Assembly: GCA_000442125.1 (NCBI GenBank) | Contig: KE546976.1 | Coordinates: 62,001 to 126,000, forward strand | Origin: Opeltia flavorubescens | Taxonomy: Eukaryota > Ascomycota > Lecanoromycetes > Teloschistales > Teloschistaceae | Reading direction: 5' to 3' | Length of the DNA stretch: 64,000 nucleotides | Shown here: piece after piece, positions 43,430-54,124 of the stretch | How the letters are laid out: the number at the start of each line of letters is the position of its first letter | Numbering within the stretch: position 1 is the first letter of the stretch | Notes under the pieces: generated by a model | The model's input: only the letters and a program-made list of their open reading frames with translations | The model's database searches: none | Told to the model about the DNA's origin: nothing | Translations under genes and position numbers: made by a program

Positions 43430-45091
43430 TCATATCCCCATATCGTCTACACCAGATACCGTCCCCTCCGGATCCGCCACCCCCCTCACCCGTCCAATCC
43501 TCTCATACTTCTCCCTATCCTCAAAATAAAACCCCCAAACTCTATCCATATCCCAATCCCCATAACTCGCCCACAACACCCTCTTATCCTGCTTACTATA
43601 ACAACTCCCCTCCCCATTCATGATCCTATCATTAGCCGCTTGCCACTTATTCGCCAGGCGTTTCCCCTCCTCCCCCTCCCTATAGAAGCAATCCAAGACC
43701 TGACAAACGGTAGAATCCCTCCAACTATACGCAGTGCCATTATCCCTATTGGCCGAAAACCGAGAATATTTCCCGCCGTAAGCTTGGATCTGTACTGAGA
43801 GGAAACAATTATCCCACAGCGGTAAATCACCGCCTAGGATATTGACGACTTGGTTGATCTGATCGGCGACTTTATCGACCCATTTATCCTTTACCAAGGT
43901 TGTGGAATTGGTCATAAAAGTGCGCTTATCGTAGGGAAGGTCGTATTCCCTCGGTCGCGCGAAGAGCCACTCGCCCGTCATCTGGGACATGGGTTCCACG
44001 ATGTTCGCAGCGTGAATACACCAATACTTGATGAAGTTATCAAGATCCCTGAACTTCTTAAACCACGCATCGACTTTGTCCGTATATTTATCCTCTGCAT
44101 CCATGGGAACCCACTGCGCGTACAGCACAACGGAAGCAGGCCATTTCGTGTCTCCATTCACACCTATCGCGTCGGCAATGCGCTGAAAGAGGTCCAGTTT
44201 GGTATCGTGCAGTTCAGGCATGAGATCAAAGATGCGGAAGGAAGAGCTGAGTACACTGACACAAATATCGAAGTTGCGTGGGAAATCAGGATCATCGGCC
44301 ATGGCTGCTACTTCATGGAGAAGCTTCTTCACTATCGTCTCGTTATAAAGCCAGATTCCTTTGAAGCCATGTGGTCTAGCTCCTGTTTCAGGGAAGTCGT
44401 GGTCCTTATCGTGATGAACCTCGATGGTATAATGGGTAATGATACCAAAGTTCCCCGGACTACCACCAAGGATGGCATAAAACAGCTCAGAATTCGACGC
44501 TTTGGTGACTTCTTGGATCTCGGCATTGTGGTCGATCATCCTAATGCCCCTGATATGATCTCCGAAGAGCCCAAAACTCCGTCCAAGTTGACCGTACCCG
44601 CCAGTCTGAGCGTGTCCACCAAGATGTACATCTTTGCATTGCCCATGAGGTACGAATAATTGGTTCTTTCGAAGGAAATCATTGAACTCGCCAAGGCTGT
44701 GGCTGACGCTGGCATAGACTAGATGCTCATTGCTGTTCGGAGCTGCCGGCGGTGGTAACAGGACCAAATCTTTGGGACCCTTGTATGAATATTTGAGATT
44801 CAACTGGATGCCTTTACCATGAGTAGAGCAAGCGCCGCTATACTGGTGACCACCACTCATCACTGAAACTACATAACCATGATCTTTCGCATATTTAATT
44901 GCTGTCTGAATGTCGATGTCATTTTGAGGCGATTCATTCCGTGGAAGAACGATCAAACCAGGGAACATGTCATGGTCAATCTGATGACTCGAGGTCGCGT
45001 ATTCGACATTGTTGGCATCATACTTCTGCTTCGCGAGAGGTTCTGTAGAATTAGGAAATTGAAGCCCTTTGAAATCCTGGATTGTCTCCAT
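43430..45091 (-). CDS. Berberine-bridge-enzyme-like FAD oxidoreductase
   Basis: An intronless 553-codon gene. The FAD-binding PCMH domain spans roughly residues 40-220: FPGLIVLPRNE, VVSVMSGGHQYSGAC with the conserved His that may carry FAD covalently, GKGIQLNLKYSY, then VHLGGHAQTGGYGQLGRSFG and ILGGSPGNFGIITHYTIEV. The C-terminal part has the BBE-type end with CFYREGEEGKRLANKWQAAN and FYFEDREKYERIGRVRGVAD. No signal peptide is visible, so the enzyme is probably intracellular, unlike many secreted BBE-like sugar oxidases. A palindromic GTATATAC lies 80 bases upstream. Substrate unknown. The convergent neighbour is an O-methyltransferase, 200 bases away. Confidence 0.85.
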   Translation of the reverse strand: METIQDFKGLQFPNSTEPLAKQKYDANNVEYATSSHQIDHDMFPGLIVLPRNESPQNDIDIQTAIKYAKDHGYVVSVMSGGHQYSGACSTHGKGIQLNLKYSYKGPKDLVLLPPPAAPNSNEHLVYASVSHSLGEFNDFLRKNQLFVPHGQCKDVHLGGHAQTGGYGQLGRSFGLFGDHIRGIRMIDHNAEIQEVTKASNSELFYAILGGSPGNFGIITHYTIEVHHDKDHDFPETGARPHGFKGIWLYNETIVKKLLHEVAAMADDPDFPRNFDICVSVLSSSFRIFDLMPELHDTKLDLFQRIADAIGVNGDTKWPASVVLYAQWVPMDAEDKYTDKVDAWFKKFRDLDNFIKYWCIHAANIVEPMSQMTGEWLFARPREYDLPYDKRTFMTNSTTLVKDKWVDKVADQINQVVNILGGDLPLWDNCFLSVQIQAYGGKYSRFSANRDNGTAYSWRDSTVCQVLDCFYREGEEGKRLANKWQAANDRIMNGEGSCYSKQDKRVLWASYGDWDMDRVWGFYFEDREKYERIGRVRGVADPEGTVSGVDDMGI

Positions 45092-45724
45092 TGGATGTGT
45101 ATGGGAAGGCAGAAAGAGGAGGATCTGGTAAGCCTGGAAAAGAATTCATGGTACCGGATGTTGTTCAGGGTATATACCCTTCAATGCTGTTCCACAATTG
45201 GGTGTCTGGAACACGCGTTGCCAGCGGCTTCTGGTAGGACCCGCTGAACAACGGTGAGGTTGGCGTAAAGGCCTCATGTCATAGGTCAAGAAGACTGCTA
45301 CTGAAGCCTGTCATCATCTAGAGCAAAGCCTCAACTATCCAGCCAGTCACATGGGTTCTAGGACCGCAACTCATGGCCGGGCCGAGCTTTGTTGCATTAC
45401 CTGTGGTTGCACAGCGGTAGCGTGACAGACAGCTGTTCCTCTAGGAGGTTCGCAAGGATGAAAAGGCTCAGCTGAAAGCTCTCTTGTGGATTTTAGAGTA
45501 AGCGATCCTAGCGGAAGAGGCTGCGCCGTTGGATTTGTTCCAGCTGACTGCTACCTCCATTTCACGATGAGGAGCTCATGAAAGCTTTCAACCTATGAAA
45601 TACGCCCAGTGGCTTCGGACCCCGGTCGCGGCCGCTGTCAATACCGTGCCCCGCACCAGCAGGCTGAGAGACAAGGCCATGCAATTACCATGGGAAAGGG
45701 CGGAGAAGCGGTCGACATTTGTGG
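45092..45724 (-). promoter_or_regulatory. Upstream region of FAD oxidase with TATA-like palindrome
   Basis: GGGTATATACCC (45169-45180) is a perfect 12-base palindrome about 80 bases before the ATG at 45091 and may act as the TATA box. The remainder holds the 3' flank of the small membrane protein gene. Confidence 0.4.
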
Positions 45725-46329
45725 TTATGTACCCATCCATTGAAAAGCTCCGACGATTCCCCAGCCCAAGACCAGAAGTACCATCATTTGCCGAATTTCC
45801 TTGCTCGACTCAATTCCCTCGTTGTACCCACCCACGAATGGTACCTTTGCCTTTGCCTTCCAGTAAGTTCGATTGTGTACAAAAGCGGCAACGATTGCTG
45901 TTACGTTGAGTGGCGATAGGATCATTCGTACTGTCGGTGAGGCTGGCGACCCGATCGTGATGCCGAGGAACACTGCGAGGGAGCTGACAAGGCTGAATGC
46001 GATCTAGTGGAGGATTTAACCTGTCAGCATGGGTATCCCTCCAATAGAGAAGTTTATTGGCTGTCATCAGTCACGAGCATGATGTTCGTCGTAGGCAGCG
46101 AGGAGGATGAGGGTGAGGAATCGAAAGTACGTACTGCGGCGGCAGAGCTTGCTTGGGTGACTCTGGTCTTGTAGAGTTCATGAGCTGCTGTATCAGAATG
46201 CTTGGCGGCTCGTTCGCTACGCTCCTCGTATTTACGAAGGTTGACGATAGCTGTGTAGGATTTGCGCGCAGCATACAATGTGAGTGCAGACAAAGAAAGA
46301 GAGATGGTAGCACTCAGTATTCGTGACAT
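45725..46329 (-). CDS. Small membrane protein, unknown
   Basis: Two exons (46329-46135, 46003-45725) give 157 residues. TM1 lies near the N-terminus (LSATISLSLSALTLYAA), followed by a charged helix (SYTAIVNLRKYEERSERAAK). Exon 2 adds two membrane spans: IAFSLVSSLAVFLGITIG and MMVLLVLGWGIVGAFQWMG, with a loop containing VHNRTYWKAKAKVPFVGGYN. The intron of 131 bases contains several alternative GT and AG sites; the simple splice is chosen because it is in frame and gives a coherent hydrophobic segment. I do not recognise the family. Confidence 0.6.
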
Positions 46330-47013
46330 TGTGTGGTTGGGGTTCCAATAAAAAGGCTATGTTTCATTCAGTGCATGTACACGAAATGCTGTGCTTCATA
46401 TGTATTGGACTGGAGACATGGGTCTGCCTCGAAGGCAAGAAGGAGCTACTACCTGGAGATTGCTCCAATGACAGTGAAATGACCAGTCCTTCGGTGACGA
46501 CCTTTTCTTGGAGATAATCTCGAAAAATACTTATGAGCGGCTTAGCTCATCGGTACATCTTCGGCTATCCTGTCACCCCTCGGGAGGAGCAGGGCCGGTG
46601 TTCATTGATGGCACGAATCTATCAAGAGTCTCGCCGGTCTACGAAAAGGTTTGCTATATAAGAGGTAGGATTAAGACAATATATTCGTCATCCATCAAAT
46701 AGAAATAGGCAATACGGCACCGTAACACAACAATACAATTCAAGCATGCGTCCGAAGACAAACATTCCTAAGAGCTCTATGACGGTATACAGATGTAAGG
46801 ACCGAGGTCCTGTTGAGGGCCCGTAAAGATATTTCTTCCTAAATTGAGTAATGATACATCGACCATCACAACCCACCGACTGGCCTCTCACCCTCAGGAA
46901 ATCACCAAAAAACCCTTCTCGTCATCTACTAATTTCCGAGAAGACATCACCTCCCTTCCCTACCCAACGAGCTATCGACCCCCCAACCTTCTCAAACAAA
47001 CCCCCCCCCCCTT
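46330..47013. other. Intergenic spacer
   Basis: It contains upstream sequence of the small membrane protein and 3' flank of the first small secreted protein, with a poly-C stretch near 46993-47010. No gene was seen. Confidence 0.4.
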
Positions 47014-47397
47014 CTAAATCCCCAAATCATTCCACCCCTTCCTCGCCCCCTCGTCGACCTTTTTCCCCTTCGCGGCTCCCTGCACCCCCACCGGCACCTC
47101 ACTTCCGACATAAAGATAATCCTTCTCCCCCAAATCCTTGCTCAATCGGTAAGAGTTCTCTACAGGGCCATCGTTGTGTTGAGTGCCGTCGTCGCGTTTG
47201 ACATTTTCATAGAGGTGAGAGTGTCCTTTGCATTTGCGGAGGTTGTGGACTGTGGTTAGGTCGGGGCAGGAGGAGAGGATGGAGGCCGGGGGTGGGGCTA
47301 GGGCCGGGAGGGGGAGGGAGAGGGTTGGGGTGGTGAGGAGGGTGAGGAGGATGATGATGAGGGTGGTGAGGAGGGTGGGGAGGGTTGGGAGCTGCAT
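47014..47397 (-). CDS. Small secreted protein, paired family, copy 1
   Basis: An intronless gene of 127 codons. Residues 1-27 are a long hydrophobic signal peptide rich in Leu and Thr. The mature part carries DLTTVHNLRKCKGHSHLYEN, VKRDDGTQHNDG and ENSYRLSKDLGEKDYLYVG. A second protein of exactly the same length at 50616-50999 aligns along this segment (shared pattern D-x-T...N...C-x-G...Y..VK.DD...H...NSY.LS.DL....YL). There are two cysteines in the mature part. No known domain is recognised; an effector-like or cell-surface role is only a possibility. Confidence 0.7.
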   Translation of the reverse strand: MQLPTLPTLLTTLIIILLTLLTTPTLSLPLPALAPPPASILSSCPDLTTVHNLRKCKGHSHLYENVKRDDGTQHNDGPVENSYRLSKDLGEKDYLYVGSEVPVGVQGAAKGKKVDEGARKGWNDLGI

Positions 47398-48170
47398 CGT
47401 TGATGCCGGTGTTTGATAATTTGGAGAAGTTTGTGGTGAGCGAAAGCTTTTGGTGGATTCGCAGATATTTGATAGGTTCGGAAAGTCAAAAAGGAGCGTA
47501 TGTTACGTAAACCAACGAGCGAGGACCTGTTTGCAGGTTTAAGGAATGGAGAAGATTGGATAACTGAAAGGGGAGGGGAACTTGTACTTGAGTGAGTCTG
47601 GACGGTAGAAATCAAGTAATTCATAACCACGTGGATAAAAAGATTGAGGAGATAATGAAGAACATTCATTTGCATTCATCGGGTCTTAGATGTGGTCGAT
47701 TTTCTCGTTGCATCATTCTTTCACTTCGCTTCTCGTGGTAATGATTATCGCTATCCGTCATTAAAACGATGAAACATCAGGCAACACCCCGTGAAGCACC
47801 GATTCATAATATCGCTTGCAGAGCGGATTCGAATGTCGCAAAAGAATGGGCGATGAATGATGCAGAAACTTCATGACGAATAGATGATCTTGAGAACGTT
47901 CCGAAGGCTAAGTAAAGAGAAGCAGTTGATAGTGTGCCACTAATTCAGCGGGCGGCTCTGACAAATATACAACATGCAGGCCGGAAGGTTGAATGATGGG
48001 AGCAGCAGGAGATGATACACGAGAATATACATATATACAAATGAACAGTAATATTGACACAGAAAATTTTCGATCTGAACGCTGGCTCAAGATCTTCTGG
48101 CAGCAACATCAGCCAGATGACATTACCGTACCCGCCAACCTACCATCCCATAAATCATGACACCACTCAT
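47398..48170. other. Intergenic spacer
   Basis: This is the upstream region of the first small secreted protein and 3' flank of the receptor-like gene. No supported gene or repeat. Confidence 0.4.
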
Positions 48171-49566
48171 TCATCTCGCATGATACAGAGCCTGTAAACT
48201 TTGTACCGTCTCATCACTATCCTCGCTTTGTCCATCTGTTTCCCCAAAAGCTCTTCTCTCCGCATCCCTCCAAGCCCGCGGGGTCTGCCACGACGCATGC
48301 GGCACGTGACTTGTTGATGATACCCCTCCGATCTCGACATCATGATGCGGGCCCGAAAGCTTCTGCGGCCATGGCGCTCGTTGCATAGCGCTTGCGTGGC
48401 TGGATTTGAAGCGTAGAGAAGAAGGAATGAAGTTTTTGAGGATGGGCATGCGCCTGAGGAGGGGGGTGAGAGCGGGGAGGCAAGCGACGATGATGGCGAT
48501 GTTGACTTCTAGCGCCACTGTTTGGGGAGAAAAGAGTCAGTGATTTGAAATCGGGGTGGCATGCAGAAAAGACGAGGTCGCATAGCAATGGAAGGTACTA
48601 ACTCCAAATTTTGATATCGATAATTCCCCAGCTAGGATCAGAGCCTGAACCGGAATTGTAAGCAATGTATTGGCGGACAATCGCGACTGCGCAGATGCTG
48701 TTCCACGAATTAGCCTTTTTCGTCCATGGACTAGAGTAGGTAAGAAATGGAGAGGTTCAACATACAAAGCGCCGGTTGCGAAAACCAAGACGATTCCAAT
48801 CTTCCTCTGAGAACCCAATTGCATATTCCATACCAGCGGGATCGGCATGACCATGAGTACGAAGTCTGTTATGACATTGCAAAAGCCGTAGACGTTCTCG
48901 GTGTTGTAGGCTTTGGGGTTACATTTCGTTTTAGGGTCCATGAGAAGCGAGAGATTCCAGGATGCTTTGACGGGCCTGCAAGCGAAGATGGCAAGGAGAA
49001 CAGCAGTCGTAGCCCAGATGCCAAGAATTGCGCCAGTTACCCAGGCTGTGATGCGAAACCCCTTGTCGACATGGAAGATGCGGTAAAGGAAGACCAAGAG
49101 AGAGACTTTTGCCAGAGTGATAGCCACCATGTAGAGATACCCATCCACGGCAATTGTCTGAATTCGAGTCAATACCATGTCGAACACCTTTACAAAATAT
49201 GCTCACAGTCAGGTACCCGTTGTAGTATTCCGGAGGAATATCCCAGAAGTGACGTCCAGCGCCATAGTCATAACGTCCGACACAGTCGACAGCAGTGCGC
49301 GCGATAGCAAATATCAAGGCGATGATACAGGTATCTATTCTCGGTCAGCTCGGTTCTGGCTCGCCAACTTTAAGTTTCATTGCCTAGAGAAGGGAATGCT
49401 AACAGTCATCCCAGCCAGGAGATTTGACCAGAAAGAACTTGGTATAGCATCGTAAAATGACAATGACGAATGCGAAGGAGATGGTAATCAGATCGGTATG
49501 GGTGACCTTCCAAGCCTGTGAAGGTGGATTATTGTAGTAATTGTGTGGATGCGAGAAAGCCGACAT
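48171..49566 (-). CDS. Fungal rhodopsin-domain / PTH11-like membrane protein
   Basis: Five exons (49566-49404, 49334-49207, 49157-48766, 48697-48603, 48517-48171) give 374 residues and close in frame. Seven hydrophobic segments are visible. Diagnostic features are CYTKFFLVKSPGWDDYTCII, KVSLLVFLYRIFHVDKGFRI, FACRPVKASWNLSLLMDPKT, CNPKAYNTENVYGFCNVITD, VLMVMPIPLVWNMQLGSQRK and IRQYIAY-type loop VRQYIAYNSG, ending WMALEVNIAIIVACLPALTP with a polar cytoplasmic tail. This is the typical order of the fungal rhodopsin domain (PF20684) of PTH11-related receptors. The ligand is unknown. The extended CFEM-type Cys domain seen in some PTH11 receptors is absent. It lies between two homologous small secreted protein genes. 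Confidence 0.8.
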
Positions 49567-50615
49567 GTCGGTGATTTGGATGTGTTTTGATGCGCCAGTT
49601 GGCAGTGGTCCTTTGCGTCGCCCATGAACTCCTTGTGACCAGCCGGAGGAAGTCGCACAGTTGGGAAGAAAGAAGAGGAGAACATGGTGAGGGCGGGTTC
49701 CTGGATTATTGATGGATTGCTGTAGTGCACAGACTCAAGCCAGGCGAATAGTTTCGAGACTGACGATGGAGCAGGCTAATCCTTAGAAAGACGCTGATCG
49801 TTCGTGGAATTTACGATAAAGGTAAAGATAACCACGTGCATCGGAGGATTATTCTGCATTGTGGGGATCGGGCAAGGGTTAAGCATGGATTCAGCAGTAC
49901 TATTTTGGCGTACAACGAATGATGCCAGGCACGGACTTTGAAATGTTGATGGATTAACGCTTGATTGGGGACGGACCCCAAGCGTTTTGGCTCTTAATTG
50001 GAGCGCATGACATCCTTTTGGTACCGTGTTGTCTCGACGGACTCGGATTTTTCCGACGGGCTAAGCCTTAGCAGCTCATGACGTCACTAGACTCATCCTT
50101 TGGCTGATCTATACAGCCGAAGTGATACCGGTAGACTAAGCCGCAATAGTAATTGCTTCCTTCTCATCTCCATTGGAAAGTCACCATTAACAGACGCGCA
50201 TTTCGCATTCATACATAATTCATCCACTGCCAGAAGTCTCGAGATAAAGAAACAGCCGTAACTGAATCTACAGAGTGTAAATTGCAAGACCAAGAGAAAA
50301 AGAAAGAGGGAACAATCCACGAAAAATATCTGCAAAAGGAAAAGTCATTGTTTCCCATTTCAATCATGTCTAGTGATACACCCGTCCTGGCCCACAAACT
50401 TTCCAAGAATGATGCAGCCCTATTCACCAATCTGCCCAGGGAGAAGAGCCCTTAGATAACCCAGAAAAGTCTCATAGTCGTATGAAGCTGAGTAGATTAT
50501 CCATATCCATATGCAGCAGCCTTTCACCAATCAGCCAAATGCCCCATCCCTCTCTGACCATTGCAATTACTCACCCACCAGCTCCCAAAATGCCCCCCTC
50601 CCCCACATCCCCCGT
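49567..50615. other. Intergenic spacer
   Basis: It holds the promoter of the receptor-like gene and the 3' flank of the second small secreted protein. Short open frames here show no protein-like features. Confidence 0.4.
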
Positions 50616-50999
50616 TCAGTTGGCATGCTGGAACAAAAACCAGAGAGCCTCCATCGGCAAATCATGACATCCCCCTTTCGTATCCTTGTCCTTCGGCGCA
50701 AACGGCTTCGCAGATTCGAAGATAAGATACTCATGCTTCTTCAAATCCCTGCTCAGCCAGTAAGAATTACTTGCATGGCTGACTTGGTGAGCGTTGTTGT
50801 CGTCGGTTTTAACGTCGCTATAGGGTTTGTATCCACCTGTACAACCAGGATTCTGGTAGACTGTAATATCGAGCTGGCCGGGGCGGCGGGGGGTGCCTGC
50901 GCCTGTGACTCCGACGGATTCGGGGATGGGAGTGGCGATGGTGATGGCAGGGAGGAAGTTGAGGGCGAGGAGGGTGGTGAGGAAGAGGAAGAGGTCCAT
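50616..50999 (-). CDS. Small secreted protein, paired family, copy 2
   Basis: An intronless gene of 127 codons. A signal peptide (DLFLFLTTLLALNFLPAITI) precedes the mature part. LDITVYQNPGCTGGYKPYSD, VKTDDNNAHQ and SNSYWLSRDLKKHEYLIFES align with copy 1 at 47014-47397. The C-termini differ: this copy ends in a Cys/Trp-containing segment (GGCHDLPMEALWFLF). The two copies have the same length and orientation, with only the receptor-like gene between them, indicating an old local duplication. No known domain is recognised. Confidence 0.7.
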   Translation of the reverse strand: MDLFLFLTTLLALNFLPAITIATPIPESVGVTGAGTPRRPGQLDITVYQNPGCTGGYKPYSDVKTDDNNAHQVSHASNSYWLSRDLKKHEYLIFESAKPFAPKDKDTKGGCHDLPMEALWFLFQHAN

Positions 51000-51698
51000 G
51001 GTTGTATTGGTGGAGGGCTATGGATATTGTTCAGATTGGTTATGGAGAATAGAGTCGCGTATGTTGATCTTGAGTATCTGTCTTGTGATCTGGAGGCTGG
51101 AGAAGTAAGGAAATTGGATGGAATCAACCCCCCTCGTCCTGGAGTGAACTCGGATGGTCAACGTTGTTTAATCTCTACCTAGAGAAGGAGGATTGGAGAA
51201 TGAAGCTGATCATTCAAATTCATCCGGTCTTGACAATGTTTCATCAAGACGTCTTTGCGATGCTTTCAGTATGGATTTGTCTGTAACAATGACGGCTGTA
51301 CTTCATTCAGTCGATGAAGTCTCGATCATCGTGCCGTAGAGCGTTGATGATTAGGGGCATGATAGCGGTACGCATAATGACTCACGAGATCGTAGAAAGA
51401 AGATTTGGGAGAATTGACCCTCATGTCGAATACTTGTGAGTGACTGAATTACTGCAGTAATGATGTAGACAATCACGAGATAAGACAGTCATCCCCTTCT
51501 GCCATAGTCGTCTTGTCGAAACACAGACATCTCGAGATGGTTTTAGCATACTGTCCAAGCAAGTGAGGTGTGCCTCTTCAGCGGATTTGACGAGCCTGAT
51601 GAGGCTCCACACGCTCCGCTGCGTTTACAGGCACTTCATCGAGAGTTTATCATCATCCTAATATCGTGGCTTGCACGGCAGTTGCAATTATGGGTTGC
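51000..51698. other. Intergenic spacer
   Basis: It is the upstream region of the second small secreted protein and 3' flank of the MYND gene. Nothing else was seen. Confidence 0.4.
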
Positions 51699-52364
51699 TC
51701 ATTGATAATGCATCGACGGAACTCCGCTAAGATCAAACCCCATCTTCTTCCCCAAACGACTTTTCTCCCCTTCCTCAAAGACCTGACTACTCGACCGCGT
51801 TCTGTAGAATGCCAAGGTCTTCACCAGAGTAGCTTTGGTAAACTCTTCTGGCGTGTGAGTATTGGCTGGTCCACTCCTGATGATCGCAACATCTCCATAT
51901 GGGGTGGTGTTACATAATTTGGTTGCTATCATGTTCTGCGGCTTGACTTCTTCTTTGCCTCGAGTTTGACCATAGACAAAGTAGTACCATGTGTCCGTTC
52001 CCTGATGATCGTAGAACTTGCCTATTTCGTACGGACTGGTCCAGCCTAATTTTTGCTTGAGCTCCTTGATCTCGCCGGATTCGGTGCCATAGTTCAGAAG
52101 ATGGAAGGGCTCGACGCACTCGGAGATGTTATCAAAGGAAGAGGCTGCATCTGTAGTCGGAGAACGAGCACGCAACAGGAAGCAATTGAATTTCTTGGCT
52201 GCAGTGCATGTTCTTCTGTGGAGAGGCCAGTGAGAGGTTTGGCATCCTTTGCTGCAGTACGAGACTTCTTTGCAGCCAGCACAACGGTTGGTAGCAGACT
52301 GGGAACAGGAGTCAGCTGCGCAGATTGATGTCATAGTTGCAGTGGTATGTTCTTGTGAGTCCAC
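51699..52364 (-). CDS. MYND zinc finger protein
   Basis: An intronless gene of 221 codons. Residues 14-53 form a MYND finger: C15-x4-C20, C28-x2-C31, then SYCSKGCQTSHWPLHRRTC with the remaining Cys and His ligands. MYND fingers mediate protein contacts. The remaining 165 residues form a compact domain without catalytic features, starting KKFNCFLLRARS and including GWTSPYEIGKFYDHQGTDTW and TYFV-type strand WYYFVYGQTRG. The finger and tail arrangement is common among small fungal MYND proteins of unknown role. A shorter start at the second Met (residue 11) would also keep the finger. Confidence 0.75.
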   Translation of the reverse strand: MDSQEHTTATMTSICAADSCSQSATNRCAGCKEVSYCSKGCQTSHWPLHRRTCTAAKKFNCFLLRARSPTTDAASSFDNISECVEPFHLLNYGTESGEIKELKQKLGWTSPYEIGKFYDHQGTDTWYYFVYGQTRGKEEVKPQNMIATKLCNTTPYGDVAIIRSGPANTHTPEEFTKATLVKTLAFYRTRSSSQVFEEGEKSRLGKKMGFDLSGVPSMHYQ

Positions 52365-52995
52365 AGGAAATGCCCCGATTCATTGTTTACCTTTAGCTAC
52401 TTTGAGCTAGCATGCCTCCATTCTGCCCCATTGGCCTTAGCATCGACGGGAGATGTACGGAGGCGAGCCGGGCCCGAGTTCCCAGAGTCGAGAACTTCAG
52501 ACCACGACTTTGAAAAATTGTCACTGCTTGTACTCTCTTTTATGTGGTAGAGTCAAAATGGGTAGATCTTCAATTGTTGTGTGGGATAAAGCTATGCTAA
52601 GAGTATGGATCCAGCTATCGTCCAGTCCGTTGAATCGGCCTCGTGTTTAGAAGTCCAAGGTATCCTACCACATCTGAACAATGAGCAGCTACGAATCACA
52701 GGTTCCAACAGGAGCGTCCTAGAGGTAGTGATTGCCAAATCTATGGACGGGAAGAGAACCACTTGGCCAGGTCAACGGTTACTGAGATGGAAAGAGCCAC
52801 CCGGAACCTGCATCTTCTGATGCGGTGAATCTGCGTGACGAGAGCCATGAAGGCTCTCACAGACCAGTCTTGAGACGGCAGAATTAAGTCAGTACAATTA
52901 TCATCCTGTCATTCACAGCATTCTTCGTTCGTATCGCTAGTCCCAAGTCATCCTCTATATTGCATTCAGATATCGAGTCATTTTCTGCGAGCGAT
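52365..52995. promoter_or_regulatory. Divergent promoter spacer
   Basis: This 0.6 kb lies between the MYND gene (-) and the DUF7730-like gene (+) and must contain both promoters. No distinct motif or additional gene was seen. Confidence 0.4.
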
Positions 52996-54078
52996 ATGTA
53001 TGGTATAGAATTCGAACTCAAGATGACCCAAGGACGCGGCCATGTTCTACGGCGGAAGACGCCCACAGTCATCAAAATCCTACTACTGCCCATCATCATT
53101 CCAATCGTCTGTGTTTTGATATGGGGGCAATGCCTACGGGCCCTCTTCTCTTCAAGACCAGTGAGAAACAATTCACGCAGTCGTAATTTTATTGCAGAGG
53201 TAGAGCATGCGCGCGCAGATCTAGCAGAAAGAGAACTGCTAAGTGAAGCGCCACCAATGCTTCCCGTTATTCGAAAGCGGGCCTTGACGATTCCCTTACC
53301 TCCTATCCCCATCGCAAGACAGCTATGGCAGAAAGCCCCAGAGACGTACGATCAATCACAATCATCTTTCTTCCGCCGCCTTCCTCCTGAGGTCCGCGAG
53401 CAAATCTACCGAATCTGTCTCGTACCCGATCAACGATCCTTGCACATCTTCAGGAGAACCGACAAACGGCTGGGTCACTATTTCTGTACCAACGAAAACG
53501 GTATGCACCGTCTGCCACAACTGTTTAAGTGGGAATTCTACAAGGAACCCTATGGCGGCACTGGAGCCTGGCGGAAAGAGATGAACATCCGTTCGGAGGA
53601 GTCAAGTAGCCTGCTCTCGTTGATAAAAACTTGTAGACGAGCGTAGGATTCTCCTACGCTACTTTCTTTCTTCCGTCCATAGGCAGCTGACCCATCGAAC
53701 AGATACACAGAAGCGGTCCATACCCTCTACGCAGCAAACGTTTTCTGTCTCCAAGACCATCGTACTCTGCAATACTTTCGCCTTACCGTGCTCCCTCAAA
53801 GCCTCCTCGACATCAAGAAGATCCAACTTCCCTGGATCTATGTACACGCTGGATTCCCCGGATCAATCGCTCAATTGAATATGGTCTTGCAAATGCTCAA
53901 TTCCCGTTTTCCTAGCTTGAAGGAGATCAGGCTCCTTCATGAGACTATTCTGGCCAACGGGGTTACTCCTCGGAGTTTCTACGAGGAAGCGGAAAATTTG
54001 ATCGCACAAACCGGGCAAAAAACTTTGGCAAAGATTATTGTTGATGCTATAGGCGCTACAAGAGGAGATTCCGTATGA
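52996..54078 (+). CDS. DUF7730-like protein with N-terminal membrane anchor
   Basis: Two exons (52996-53642, 53703-54078) give 340 residues. A single membrane segment lies near the start (VIKILLLPIIIPIVCVLIWG). From about residue 118 comes the domain: SFFRRLPPEVREQIYRICL (F-box-like first helix), DQRSLHIFRRTDKRLGHYFC, and at the splice TCRRAYTEAVHTLYAANVF, a signature of the fungal DUF7730 / F-box-like family, followed by Leu-rich LPWIYVH and FPSLKEIRLLHE. Such proteins are numerous in ascomycetes and lack a known function. The membrane anchor before the domain is somewhat unusual. The start is the ATG preceding the membrane segment; an upstream non-ATG extension was rejected. Confidence 0.7.
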
Positions 54079-54124
54079 ATATCTCGTTGTACCGATCGTG
54101 ATAACCCCAAACCACACTTTCGCT

